This document shows positions 52,173 through 64,000 of a DNA stretch of 64,000 nucleotides, piece by piece. The translations under genes were made by a program, and so were the position numbers. The notes beneath the pieces are model-generated. The model worked only from the letters and a program-made list of their open reading frames with translations, had not been told where the DNA came from and did no database searches. The DNA comes from Setaria digitata. Lineage: Eukaryota; Nematoda; Chromadorea; Rhabditida; Setariidae. The DNA lies in contig RCAB01000107.1 of assembly GCA_003640385.1 (NCBI GenBank), forward strand, positions 98,583-162,582. The letters run 5' to 3'. Position 1 is the first letter of the stretch, and each line of letters opens with the position of its first letter.

Positions 52173-55100
52173 GATTAACTTTGTAAGCACGAATTAATCA
52201 AACCAATTAATATATTAGAAACACATCAGTCTAAAATATATCAATTGAGCGTTCTTTTTTTTTTCGCAAGGTTTTATTAAAATTATTAAACAAGGAAAGA
52301 AATGCTTTCTCAAGACTGAAGATGAGAATGGAAGAAATCCTTTCAGGACTGACTGGAAGGGAATTATTTAACAAAAAAACCTTGATAGCTTATCAAAAAT
52401 GTGAAATCCGTGAAAAAAACATAAGTTTGTCTAGCAGTAGAAAAGCGGAAGAAGCTAAAAATAATTGAATACTTAGTTGAGTGGCTAAAAAGAGGAAGTG
52501 GTAGTTATTCGATGGAATAAGGATGAAATTTCGAAGTTATTTTAGGACGATGGAAGGTTAAAACAGGCATGAAAGTCTGACATCAATATTCATTTCTAAG
52601 AAATGAATCTTTTTGTAGAATACGAAAACTACCAAACAGTATGACTGATTGAGAAGGCTAAGTTCACTACATCTCAACAGACATTTACTACTGAGTCACG
52701 GACGTGAAATTAACGTGATAGTTATTTCCACAACGTCGGTGACGTAGCATTCGGAAATGATCTGATTTTTGAAGAAGAACGGATTTGAGACGCAGAAAAT
52801 CTCACTTTGTTCAAATATACTGTGATAAATGATGCTAAAAAGGAACGAAGAAAGGACGATCAAAGAATCAGGATAAGGTTAAACAGCGATAAATTTGGTG
52901 AATTTATTTAACCTGGTCAGAAGTATGTAGGATAAGAGATCAGATTAGAATTATTTATCATTTTTTTTTTTTTTTTTTTTTTTTAGTAGGATATCTTTTT
53001 TGGTATTTTGCTAGATTAAAAAGAATGAAAAATCACCTCAGAATTTCAAGATAATCATCGATAAAGCTTCTGTTTATCGTTCAAAATTCGATCATCCAAC
53101 AGCGTGAAACATCAGCATTAAATGGAGCACAAATATGCGTGAGGAACAATTTCCTAGAATTACTAATTAGTATATAATTATGACGAGGAAGAGTAAGAAT
53201 TAACTGAAAAAGAAGGAGCTATTTATACATTTGCTTGAATCTTGATTACATGTAATATCTGACAGGTGGTAAAAATAATTGAGAAATTTATTTCAAAACT
53301 CTAAAACAAGCATAAAAATAAGATTAGAAGGAATTTTTCTGATAAATAAAATATGTTAAAAAGAAAAAAGAAGAAAAATCAGGCATTATATTAAAGAGTT
53401 GAAAACTTCAACACTGCCTAAAATTAACTGCTTAATAAGCAATTAAATGGAATAAATTGTTCCAACCCAATGATTACTTTCTATTTATTATTTTTTCTGG
53501 AAATGTAATGAAAAATAGCAAGCATTTACCAAATGCTTGGCAATTTTTCCCGAGAAAAAAGCTTTTTAGAATTCATAAGTTATCTTTGATGACGGAATGA
53601 AAGTTTTCAATAATTTCAAATGTTAATCAGTTCACTGATGATTTGAGAATAATCTCTAAAATATCCTGATTTCCTGTTGTATTCGGACTTGGTAAAACTC
53701 TCAATTGTAATAATGGTAGTTATTTTTATAAACTAACAACATTATTATAAGAGACTGAAATAAAAGAGAGAAAAAAAAAAACATAAAAAAGACTAGTGTA
53801 AAGTAAGTCTAATTAATGACAATGACAGCTGACAAAGACTGAAAAGCTAATTAAAGAACCACATGATCGGTACAGCTCTGTCCCACCTATTTCTGCACTA
53901 AATTATCCACTTTTCATGCACACAAAACAAATTGCTGAGGTAAAAAGACTTAACAATTAATTATCTATCCACTTCTTATTGACAAAACAAGACAGCTGAA
54001 GATTAAAAGAAAAAAAAAAAAAAAAAACTTCAGCTGTCAATTAAATTGACGTTTTTATAATTTTCATTTATTTATTCACTCATTCCTTCAACTGACTCAT
54101 TCCATTCATTTATTTAATTTCACACTACTACACTCTAATATTCCTCATTAAAGTATAAATTTTGTTGAGCTCAAATAACAACACGGTAAATTTGCTTCCT
54201 ATATGGCTCCTCCAATCTTAGGAGAAGCAACTCAAATAAGTTTTTATTTCTTTTTAATTGCTCATTTGCTGTAAAGGTGGCAAGTTAAAATAAATTACTG
54301 GTTGATATAGACTGTACAAAGTTCTATTTCATTCCATGCATAATTACATGCTTAATTTATAAATGCTGGAGGAGTGGATAGCATTCATCAAATGTTTTTC
54401 TAATATTTTATTTTAATATTAATTTTTTACTTAGTTAAATTAGTCATGAATAAAAATACCTCGCATTTTTTTAAATTTCTTAATAACTATTTGCATTTTT
54501 CCCAATTATCACATGCAACATCATTCTCGATGATAAGATTAGCATTTTATATAATATCGAAAGGCTACATTGTAATGAATAACTAGTGAAATAATTTAAA
54601 TAAGTCTCTATCGTAACTGTGGGAAGACTTTTACACTGTCATAAATTACTGTTCCCAAAAAAAAAAAAAAAAAAAAAATTCTCACTGTGCTCTCTTCTTG
54701 TCTAAAGATTAAATCTACGAGAAGCTAATCAAATGAGCAATTTAAATGCCATGAAAACTTCATATGGAATGTTTGGGGAAAAAAGAAAGGAAAAATCCAT
54801 CAATATCAGAAAAAGGGAAAAGAATTACTTGAGAAGCAGTAGTAGTGTGTCACCAAGGAGATTTCGCTTGTCTTCTTTATTTACTTTCATAAATCAAGCA
54901 TATCTAGTTATCAGAGCATTATCATATGAATAGAAACTTTTAGCATAGCTGCAAACAGAATATTAAATTGTTTTGAAAGAATTATTGACGATTTGAACAA
55001 CAATGTAAGAATTGTAATTAAAGAGTTAAATGTGCACAATGAAATAAGAAATAATACCAATACTATCCATTTCATCTCTTTGCGAAGTAACACAAATAGA

Positions 55101-55745
55101 AGTACTGATTGTTGAGGCATCGAGGTGGCACATATTTTAGTGAAAAATTTGCAAAAGGGAGATTGAAATTTCATTTTAACTTTGATATAACCACAATCAT
55201 TGTTGCAAAGCATGACTTGGTTTGAAGATATTAAAAGAGGAAGGGAAAAGATAATGAATGTTCTGTGTATTTTGGGAAGTGTAAGGTAAATGAAATAGTG
55301 TTGTGCTTAAGAATAAAAAAACTCTTATAGATAATGAAAAGTTGTCTATAATAGTAAACAGTTAAAATAAGTAATTTTGATTTTGAGAGAGGGAGAGAGA
55401 CAAAAGGAAGAAGGATCATGAAAAACAGACATTAAGATGGATGGAGTGCGAGATGCGAAACAGTGCGAGTACCAATGATTAAGAATACACTACTGTTGCG
55501 TTTTGGTATGGTGGGGCTTGGTCTTCGGTATTTGGGAACTCTCGGTACCGCTGGTCTTGCAGGGCGAGGTCTCGATAACTAGAACTATCAGGTGGATTGA
55601 GTATGGCTATTCTATGTGTTGTGATATTCCTTCGTCTGAAGTACCGTTGGTGGGATTAGAGGCTGTTACAAGAATTCCCGGTAATTCCTGGTAAATTGCA
55701 ATCATTTTGCTTGTTTATCTATATTTTTGATTCAAGAAGCGATGG
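52173..55745. other. Intergenic: divergent Ras-like gene and MVB12 promoters
   Basis: About 3.6 kb with many A runs and no exon chain. A 100-codon minus-strand frame at 54,911-55,213 includes a hydrophobic stretch (WIVLVLFLISLC) but is AT-rich and unsupported. A GC-richer patch at about 55,475-55,690, just upstream of MVB12, is open in more than one frame and may be the promoter-proximal region or a non-coding 5' exon. Confidence 0.5.
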
Positions 55746-58612
55746 ATGGTTGTTAAGATGAGTGAAGTGTTAATGGCACGTTCCTCAGATATGGGTGATG
55801 AGAATAATGTTAATCCAATTACTTCAGTGATTATTGTCGCTGATAAGAATCGATGTCCACGTGGATTCAGTCCGGTATGTGAGTTGCATCTCTTCAGTAT
55901 TAAGCTTTCTCATAAGTTTCCTCGCTGCAAATCACTTCGCTTTTCAACTTCAGCTTCTAACTACCAAGCTATGGGGGAATAATTTAATATTATTATCATC
56001 CTCTTTTTATGACTGGCTGATAGCACCATAGAATTTGCCTCAATACTTCGGCCGTACGATTTCAGAATCACATTTCTTGATTTTGCACTTTGCTAAATGT
56101 TCAAATTGTTTAGGCGAATAAAGCATGTGGCTTATGTGTGTTACATCTTTCATAAATGGAAATTGCGAATTCGGCTGAAACGATTAGGAGAAATTAAATA
56201 TCCATTAATAAAGGGGAATGAGCTGGACAGCGTGTGGTCAAAAAATATTTGCTAGAATTTGTTTCTATGTTTTTGTTTTATAGGTTTTTTGCAAATGCAA
56301 ATTATGCAGTTGCTACTCACTTTTCCTTCAGATTACAAAAACATATGACGAACAGAGTGATGCGGATTTGTGGAGAGAAAGTTCGTTCACTTTTTTTAGT
56401 CGGCCAGTACGATATATGGCAATCAGTAGAGAAACTCCTCAAAATACAGTAAGTTGAAAAAGATAGAAAAGTCAGTACAGCACAGAATAAGTTGTGTGTT
56501 ACCGAAAAATTATTGTAATATGACAGTCAAAATGGGTTTTATTCTGTGGTTCCAAATAATGAATATTTTTTACTTGTTTTTGATCATTTAGATGTAAGAC
56601 TAAGCTAGCATGAAGTAGGAGTGCTTTGCGATGTACACTATAAATAAATGAAAGACATCTGTTTAATTGTATTTTACTTTTCATAAAACTAATAATTTTA
56701 GTGGCTATATAGGAATTGAATTTATGACTACGGATTTTTATTTTTTACTTAATCGCGAGTTTTTAGAATTGCTTGTCATATCTGTTCAATGAGGGCAGAA
56801 ATTATAAGACCTGAAAAAAAAAGGTTCTTTTCAGATCGGCACGCATGTAGTGACCGATTTATGCGTCGTGAAGGACTCAGATCCTATTCCTATGGGTTTC
56901 ATCGCCATCGATTATACAGCAGACTCAAGTAAGTTATGAGGTAATGGATATAGAGCCACCACTTTAACTGTATTCATTTTCTATTAAAGATGCAGTGTAC
57001 TTTTAATGCATTCAAATATTCCTGATTTAGACGTCATATCTCATGCGCAGTCATTTATTTCGATATATTGACTAGTTCAGTAATCTTATTGTAGCCTTTT
57101 CTTTTAGAATATCACTTATTTTTTCTTTTCAGTTTTCACTGCTCTGAGATATGGCAAGGTCATATCTATAAGTACTGTACTCTTGGGGTCGGGAAATTTT
57201 GTTCATTAATCTTATGTTCATGAATTCCAGAGGAAAAACCTCTACGAAAAAAATACCTTTGCGTACGCACCGTGGCTCGAGATGCTGTTGTGGATGCCAT
57301 TGGAGAAATTGTCTTGTTAAGTAAGATGAGAAAGCCACCGAAAAATTATTCGTCTGCTGGGTTTGTATAATCGTGGTGTTTGATATTATTTATCATTTAA
57401 TTTCGAAAATACTGTTTCAAGTATTGTTAATGGGAGTTTCTGTTGATTAACATTGCTCTTACTTTGATGTTTCTTAACCATATTCCTCATCCATAGTTTT
57501 CATGGGGACTAGGTTGTTAAAGACGTTCGGAGATTTTTTCACACAGCTACAGATATTAGTTTCCAAGAACAAAAGTTTGTCACTAAAAATTATACTGGTA
57601 AGACGATTGCCGGACTGGTACTATGGAGCTAGTGTAGCTGCTTCAAAGATAGTGGATTTTAAAAGCAGGTGCTTATATTCTTTTCACATTTAATTTGTTT
57701 TTCTGTTCAATAAATGCTTTAGCTCAGCGATAATTCCTATTATGTTATTAGTTTTTGAAATATATATTCATGTGAAATAACAGAAACATAAATTTTCTCA
57801 TTTCAGTGAAGTAGATGGTATTTTAATATGCTTCAAACACATTGTAATCCCCTCATCATTCGGCATTGCAATACCTCGTAGCAGATCGTAAGTTATTGCC
57901 ATTATTTTGCTATTCTATTTTAAATTTCTCTTAGTAGATCCTATAGTTTCACTTTTCAAAAACAGCTTGGTAGAATTCGATGAACCCGGTTTTCATTGGC
58001 AGTATCTATCATTCTTTTTTTTTCTGTTTCATTTCGCTGTTTCCTTTTTTGCTTAATCACCTCACAAACCCTTCAAAGTAACAAACTTTTTATAACAAGT
58101 GTCAAATTTTCTTATTGTTGAATTTCAAAGTGTCCTTACAGCACAACTTCTGTATTATATCCATCCGTGGGAAGCAATGAGTTCCGACATTCTAGTCCGA
58201 CACTTGACAGAGAAAAGAAGCCTAGCCTTACAACAAACGTTTTAACTATAAAAACTAGTGGGAAGCGTGGTGTTGAAGATGTTCCTTTCAAGCTGAATCC
58301 TCAAGTGGAAAGCGCTTTAACTAGAAACAAGGCAAGATTTTCGTAGATTGATAAAAAAAGTTCTGATTTTAGCAAGAGGGTTTTTCGACAATTCTATTGT
58401 ATTTATTATTTCTATACCTAGAGCTTTGAAATTTATAGGTTTGTTTTCCAAACAAAATAAGGTTTCAAGCAGATTTGTAAGTGTATGTGATGCTACTCTT
58501 TTAATTTTAGTTGGAAATGCTACCGGAATTAAAGAATTGTGATCGTGAACAATTGGATCGTGATTACTGTTATCACTTTACCTTAGAACGGGCAATGCTT
58601 TCAAACTCGTAA
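55746..58612 (+). CDS. mvb-12: ESCRT-I subunit MVB12
   Basis: MVB12 is the fourth ESCRT-I subunit; its MABP domain binds acidic membranes and its C-terminus packs on the TSG101/VPS28/VPS37 stalk during endosomal sorting. Exons: 55746-55874, 56332-56448, 56835-56928, 57231-57360, 57807-57887, 58142-58331, 58511-58612 (TAA), about 280 residues; all join in phase. The MABP domain reads NPITSVIIVADKNRCPRGFSP, ITKTYDEQSDADLWRESS, RPVRYMAISR, HVVTDLCVVKDSDPIPMGFI, KYLCVRTVARDAVVDAIGEI, GEVDGILICFK. A Ser/Thr-rich linker leads to GVEDVPFKLNPQVE, the position of the conserved (M)DGVPF motif, and LDRDYCYHFTLERAMLSNS. The start could also be the in-frame ATG at 55,758. The last intron needs a GC donor (AAG|GCAAGA). 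Confidence 0.92.
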
Positions 58613-60368
58613 TTTTTTAGTATGGTGATTTGTTAGTTGCTGTCAGTTTCATTTTTAAGGTAATTATTCATACTTAAGTTAGGGAAAAGTGGCTGATCTT
58701 GTATGAATTTTTTCATAAAATTTAACTCTGGAGATTAAATTGATCGGTAAAATGGAACATTTAGCATTATTTCTCATATTTGAAAGCTATGCTTGTATGT
58801 GCTTTACTGACTGTATTTGATAATCCATTTGTTTTCTGCTTTGGATGAATCCATTTTAAGTGAGTTTTGACTCAGTAAATTTATTTGGCTAAAATAAGGT
58901 ATGGCACGCCCAGTTCAGATATAAAGCTATTCGCTTTTCTAAAAAAGGCATTTCTGCTAAATATGATAATACAAGTTAACATCTAAAATGTATGGAATTT
59001 TATCATTTTATTTAAAGATTGGATATGATTTGAATTTGTTTTACATTGTATCTCAGCGTTTGTAAAGCTTTTTAGTTCAGTGAAGTTGGAAATAAATCAA
59101 CTACTCAGCTAAAAATAACGAAAAACTAAGGGTGTATCTGTTAGTTAATTGCCTAGTGTTGTCTAGTGTCGAACTTCTAGCAATTGTTTTTTTAGGTTTA
59201 AGTCTGGAGGATTATTGCTCCTTGTGCATCACTTACTTTGTCAATTTTATCAAAATAAATCATTATACATTTCCCTTACGTGTAAATTATTGAATGAGGA
59301 ATTAGAATAAGACATGCAGTTTGTTTCATCATTAGAGTCCCAAAATATTGAAATTCATTCTAAAAGAAATTTCAAAAGAGTTTTATGTTATGAATTTTGT
59401 ATTTGCGTCTGCTTAAAATTGATAAAATCTCGAGTTTTCGGGTCGTTTACTGACCCTATGTATATTGGGTAAGCAGATAGCCGTGCACATATTCAAAAAG
59501 ATTTTGGAATCTTGCTCTAAGCATTTTATAGCTTTTAATTGACATTTCATTTCTTTTTAAAAGCTTTTTAAAAAGAAACAATTGGAAATAACAATGTAAT
59601 AAGTGGTATACTCATTGAAGTCGAAAATTCGAAACTTCGGCGAAAAGCATCTCTTTGGTTTGATCAAAAAAAACATTTCTTTTGTGGAGCTAGTTGATTG
59701 ATAACCCTACTGTAGTGGATCATTGCAAATCTGTGATCGAATTCTAATTTAATTTTAGAATCATCTTAAACAGGGTGCAGTTATTCACGTTATCCAATCT
59801 TGAAGGACTGTAGACAAGAAATTGAATGCTTCATTCGTTCTACATTCATATGTGCAGTTTTGAAGTTATATTAGTGAAGTCTAGAGAAGAAATAAGAAAT
59901 CATATTTCAAATTTTTAGTCTTGCAGCAAGTTTGAGCTATGCTTCTAGCGAATCTTGACTCTTGAAGTGGGCTAATTTTGAGAATTAAAAGCAAATGAAT
60001 TATAGAAATTTTCGCAATTTTGATGCTTTCAAATCAACAATATATTGTAAGCAAAGCATTTTTACAATTAAGAAAAAAAAATTTTAGAAAAGATGAATTA
60101 ATGAATTTAGTTTACTTAATGTCAATATTTGGCAACAACTAACAGATGCCAATTCAGAATGCCTTTAATAATGTAGCAATTAGGAAGTAATGCTTAATGA
60201 TATTTAAAATTATTAACATCATTTACATGCTAAAAAGCAAAATAATCTCTATCAAAAATTTATTTTAAATGGAAAGATTTATTTGACTAATTATCATAGT
60301 TTTTGTTGGCAAACATAAAACAGAGGTTAAATTGAAGCTCCGAGATAGCAGCATCATTATCATCTTTA
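58613..60368. other. Intergenic: convergent MVB12 and SH2-gene 3' ends
   Basis: A 1.75-kb tail-to-tail spacer. AT-rich, with short open frames only; I see no exon, repeat or RNA gene. Confidence 0.6.
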
Positions 60369-61736
60369 TCAGTCGAGCATTGGTCGTACACGTCGATGCA
60401 GTGTGCGGCTTTGTTGCATTCCACTAATTGGAAATATATCTGCGACACATTCGCCATCAACTTCATGTAAGTGTACGTAGACGTTATAATAGTTAACCAG
60501 TGCATCTAGGGTGAAAAATTGTGGTGCTAATGGATCGCCATATTCTACCTATAACTTTTTAGCAATTTTAAAATTCGAAAAATAATGCTAATTAAGATGT
60601 TAATTGATTAATACAAACATACTGCTCACAATTTTTGCTATTTTGTTTGTTTTTTTTTTTCAGAGTTTTTTCTTTTCTTTTCGAAATTATTAAAATAATG
60701 CTTCATCAGTTTGCATCAAATACTACAGTGTAATACCAATTTACATTATTTATATTAATGTACTTTTTTTTTTTCTTTTTTCTATAAAGTAATAAAGAAC
60801 TATTACTTCATGAATAGAACTAACTTGAAGATTGTTAAGCATTCTTAGACTCGATCTTGTTTTTGAATTATCCACCTGTTGCTTGCGTTGCTTGATTGGA
60901 TAATGGCTTAGAGGAAAAACAACGTTAATGAACTTAAATCAAATATATTTTGAACAATTATCACTTGGAAGACAATTCTCAATAATTGTTTTAAAGAGAA
61001 GGAAAAAAAAAAAGAATGAAAGCATCAATATAAATTTGAAAAAAAAAAAATTTCATTTTTTCTTTTTGCTTCTTCTTAATTAAAAGAATAAATGCAACTG
61101 TATGCTAAATGAAGTTTAAATTTTGTTTTACATCGAAAGCAAGAAAAAAAAACACTCATTTAATTAATTAATTGGATATTCAGAAGGTGAAAATGATCTC
61201 CCAAAAGGCTGCCACGATAAGCATTATCCACTAAATACGGTCATGAAAATATTAAAATGTGCTTTTTCAAATTTCTAACATCAAATCTTTCCATTCCAAA
61301 TTCTGCTATAGCTATAGAATTATGTTTTTTTCCAGATTTTAAAATTTTAGTGAATTTTTTTTAAGATTTGAAAAGTATCATTAATTTGTCTCCGAAAACA
61401 ATATCAAATTCATACTATACATGACCTGTACCACTTCGATATATAATATAGAGGCCAAGTGATGGTAGTACGCTATTTAATGATTCGATTTTAGGCATCT
61501 GAAAGAGGAAGAAATATTTTTTCTTTTTTCTTCGTGTTGTAATCTTTCACTTTTACCATATGATAGAGTTTGAATGAAGTTGGCTTAATAACATATTCCT
61601 CAGCCTGACGTGCACTCATCACTCCAATATAGGCTTCCACGGATGGTGCTACTTCTACCGAATCATGTATCCGTGCAGTCTGTACTGAATACTCCGTTGA
61701 CATCGGTGGTGGTACCACAATGGTACTTGAACCCAT
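60369..61736 (-). CDS. Small SH2-domain-only protein with degenerate FLVR motif
   Basis: Three exons, 61736-61557, 61498-61421 and 60548-60369 (TGA), join in phase to encode 145 residues that are almost entirely one SH2-like fold. After a 35-residue N-terminus (MGSSTIVVPPPMS) come YIGVMSARQAEEYVIKPTSF (helix A and start of strand B), SLGLYIIYRSGTGHVEYGDP (strands C-D) and FFTLDALVNYYNVYVHL (the usual F-x-L-x-x-L-V-x-Y-Y end). In the FLVR position the sequence is FKLY, so the phosphotyrosine-binding arginine is missing. The ATG lies one base after a CAG acceptor, consistent with trans-splicing, and the upstream exons do not join to it in phase, so I treat it as its own gene. SH2 assignment is from pattern, not search. 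Confidence 0.7.
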
Positions 61737-62244
61737 GCTGAAGTATCATTTTCTTGGCTTTTTAGCTGCTAGAATAATCGGTAATAGCTAATTGAAATTT
61801 CGTTAGAAGTAGAATTTGTTAGTGTTGATTGACGATTGTGAAACCTACGGACGCATCATTTCGTATTCATTGTATTGTTCTTTTGAGGAAATCTGATTCT
61901 TTGTTTCGCCTATGAATGCTGCGTCCACAGTTTCTGATAGGGAATGACGGTCTACGTCACGTCGAATACGCTGTAACTCTTCGTGAAAAAAAAAAAAAAA
62001 AAAAAAAAAAAAGTGCTAAGAAAATATTTGTTGTCAAGAAAAGACTTTCTTCGCTAGAATTACTTCAATTTTTTCTATCATCACAAAAAAAAAAAATATA
62101 GCTGCACGAAGTGTTGTTTACACTTTTGAAACTTTTTCAAGAGTGTAAAAGTTATTTACACTTTTCAAAGGAAAAAAAAAAAAAAAAGAAAACGTGAAAG
62201 TTCTAAAATGCTAGAAAATGAAAAATTTCAAGAGATGTGAAGGC
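61737..62244. other. Spacer between two minus-strand genes
   Basis: About 500 bp including a 29-base A run near 61,987. The spacing would suit a loose operon or simply tandem genes. No exon seen. Confidence 0.5.
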
Positions 62245-63170
62245 TTAAAGTTCTATTTTCGTTTGAAAGAGAAGAAGTTGGAAGAATTGAAACGAATAAC
62301 AGTGGCGTACTTCATCTTTGATAAGAATATTATTCAGTCTCATGTCTTGAACCTCACCCTCTCGTACAACTTCAGAACCATGACTGGAACTTGATGAGTG
62401 AGGCCTACGAAAATTCCACTTTCTAATCGGTACATCGAGTGCTGTAATCGGTGCAATCATTTGAAAAGGTTTAAGAATTCTTCTACTAGAAGGATAAATA
62501 AAACAGAAGCACATAATTTCATTAGTTATATTTTAATGGAAAAAGTTTCACTCTTTTCTTTAAAGTTTTAAACTATTAGAGAAATTTGCAAAATTTGATG
62601 AACCTGACAAATTTGATATGATGATCATTCTGAAATCACTTAGTTGCTAAGAAAATTGAATTTTGTCTTTTTTGAAGTATTGAATACCTTCACGTTCAAC
62701 TTTTTTACGCAAATTACGTGACATATCATCACGGACGCGTGATCCAGATTCTGACTTTCCAAAAGCACTCTTGTAACCAGATTCTATCAAATTGTACGTT
62801 CCTGATGAGAACTCACGGTCCACTTCTTCTTGCTTTCCCTGAACTCTTGCCTACTGAATTTCCAGATTAAAATTATTCTCACAGCGAAATAAGAAAAACT
62901 AATTTTCAGTAAGAGTACGGAATTGATAATTTGCTACGTGGAATTATTTGTAAGCAAAGGATAGATCATTGTCACCCGTCACTCACTTCTTCCATAAATT
63001 AATTAGCTTTTAAGGTGTACAAATGAGACCCGTGATAGTCTGGATGCAATGGTACATGGTCGACCATGTACACAGCATTCCACCTGTCGTAACTCTTTCC
63101 GTGAGTCACCAAATTCTGATGTCGATTGCATTGATGAAAGCTGCTGATCATCTAGATCGCTAATCATCAA
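62245..63170 (-). CDS. Unidentified multi-exon gene (partial model)
   Basis: Three probable exons: 63170-63084 (MISDLDDQQLSSMQSTSEFG then RKELRQ), about 62851-62689 (QGKQEEVDREFSSGTYNLIE, then DDMSRNLRKKVERE), and about 62504-62245 (MIAPITALDVPIRKWNFRRP, HSSSSSHGSEVV, DMRLNNILIKDE). The first two join in phase 0; the junction to the third is off by one with the splice sites I can see, so a small exon is missing or the model is wrong. The protein is hydrophilic and charged with a Ser-rich patch; I recognise no domain. A start at the ATG of exon 1 (63,167) directly after TTTCAGTTG is possible, but upstream exons may exist. Confidence 0.5.
63052..63071. repeat. 20-bp perfect palindrome
   Basis: GTACATGGTCGACCATGTAC, in the intron just after the exon 63170-63084 of the unidentified gene. 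Short enough to be chance, but GC content is above its surroundings. Confidence 0.8.
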
Positions 63171-64000
63171 CTGAAACTTAGGAAATTTCTAATTAAATTT
63201 CATTTGGAAATTTCCAGCCTGATATTGCTGATAAACAGACAAACAGGATGTATCGTTAACAAATCAGTACAGAATATAAAAGAGCTTAATTGCAACAGGT
63301 TTGAGAAATGAAAAGCGAGAAAACTACATCTATAACTGATTAATCATCAAATCGTCACTAATTTATTAAAAGCTACTGTTTATGGGATACAGGTAGGGAG
63401 GGAGTGAGAGATGCAATGGATGCAAACACCTTTCAGGGTACCATTTTTTATGCAGGAAGAATAATCAGTACCAAGTGAAAGCAACTTATGAAGCTTTGGC
63501 TAAACAAAACAATGACGATGTAATTAAGTCCGACATCTTATATAACTGGCCCATTTTAGCTTTGCAAACATTAGGAATTAACAAAATTTGCATTCAACTT
63601 AGTTTCATTGTTGCAGTGTAATGATTGAGTCAGCTATAACATGTAAGACATGAGTAAATAGTTAGTTACTAGGTATGATTGTATCAATGGACAGAACATT
63701 AGCAAACATATTTAATGTTGGAAATCTTGTCAAATTTCGAAACCTGAAATATTTCACTTTCAAATACTAAAAATTTATGAATAGAGATTTTTTTTTTTTT
63801 ATTTTAGTTTTGCGAAGATCAGGTGAACGCAGGAGATTCAAAGTTTAAGAACGAGTTAATTGAAAGATTTGCTACGCTTCAACCAAAGCACTAGACTGAG
63901 ATCAAAACCAATCTGAACTGATGAATTTATCTCGATTGATTCTCCGCTTAGATCAGCCACTGAGATAATATCCTAAATATTAATAGATTTCAAATGGATT
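63171..64000. other. Unassigned right edge
   Basis: No exon I can defend. The 5' part of the unidentified minus-strand gene may extend here or beyond the window. Confidence 0.45.

Noticed and set aside
54911..55213. 100-codon minus frame with a hydrophobic stretch
   Set aside because: Hydrophobicity follows from T-rich codons; no start context, splice sites or homology.
61916..62101. 61-codon frame with poly-Lys
   Set aside because: Created by an A homopolymer.
60369..63170. One long gene joining the SH2 exons to the upstream exons
   Set aside because: Visible splice sites do not keep frame into the exon starting MGSS, whose ATG follows an acceptor directly; two genes fit better.
1..64000. 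CRISPR arrays, insertion sequences, bacterial operons
   Set aside because: The sequence is intron-rich animal DNA; no spaced identical repeats or transposase frames were seen.

Overview
The window is nematode nuclear DNA, most likely from a filarial or other spirurid worm; the species is an inference. It is AT-rich, its genes are split by many short introns with TTTCAG-like acceptors, and several coding starts sit directly on an acceptor (TTTCAG|ATG), as expected for spliced-leader trans-splicing. I see no transposon coding sequence, no rRNA or tRNA that I would defend, and nothing bacterial.

Layout. 1-11,229 is gene-poor and full of homopolymers and microsatellites, with one GC-rich island at about 4,488-4,697. 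11,230-15,078 (+) is a two-pore-domain (TWK) potassium channel. 16,863-22,494 (-) is a COP1 (RFWD2) type protein. 24,036-33,648 (-) is a full-length GAK/auxilin: kinase, PTEN-like, C2, clathrin-binding region and J domain. 34,417-34,711 (+) is the small anaphase-promoting-complex subunit CDC26. 36,615-38,466 (-) is Iwr1 (SLC7A6OS), the RNA polymerase II import factor; it lies 77 bp downstream of RPB11 (38,544-39,616, -), a Pol II subunit. 41,065-47,766 (+) is an LMX1-class LIM-homeodomain gene (lim-6 type). 49,620-52,172 (-) is a Ras-like protein whose GTPase motifs have decayed but which keeps a CaaX tail. 55,746-58,612 (+) is the ESCRT-I subunit MVB12. 60,369-61,736 (-) is a 145-residue SH2-only protein without the FLVR arginine. 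62,245-63,170 (-) holds exons of an unidentified gene.

Connections. RPB11 and Iwr1 look like a two-gene operon with a shared theme: a Pol II subunit and the factor that brings assembled Pol II into the nucleus. GAK and MVB12 both act in membrane traffic (clathrin uncoating, ESCRT sorting). COP1 and CDC26 both belong to ubiquitin ligase systems. GAK and CDC26 are divergent across about 770 bp. RPB11 and lim-6 are divergent across 1.4 kb.

Odd points: three GC-AG introns, a GYD first pore filter in the channel, a COP1 RING half whose zinc ligands I cannot find, a COP1 exon whose expected AG acceptor reads AT, an 85-bp duplicated exon-intron junction in COP1, a 72-bp perfect palindrome, and two N positions with duplicated flanks that look like assembly joins. 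No wholly new system stands out. The best candidates for novelty are the pseudo-Ras protein with CaaX, the SH2-only protein, and the RPB11-Iwr1 gene pair.
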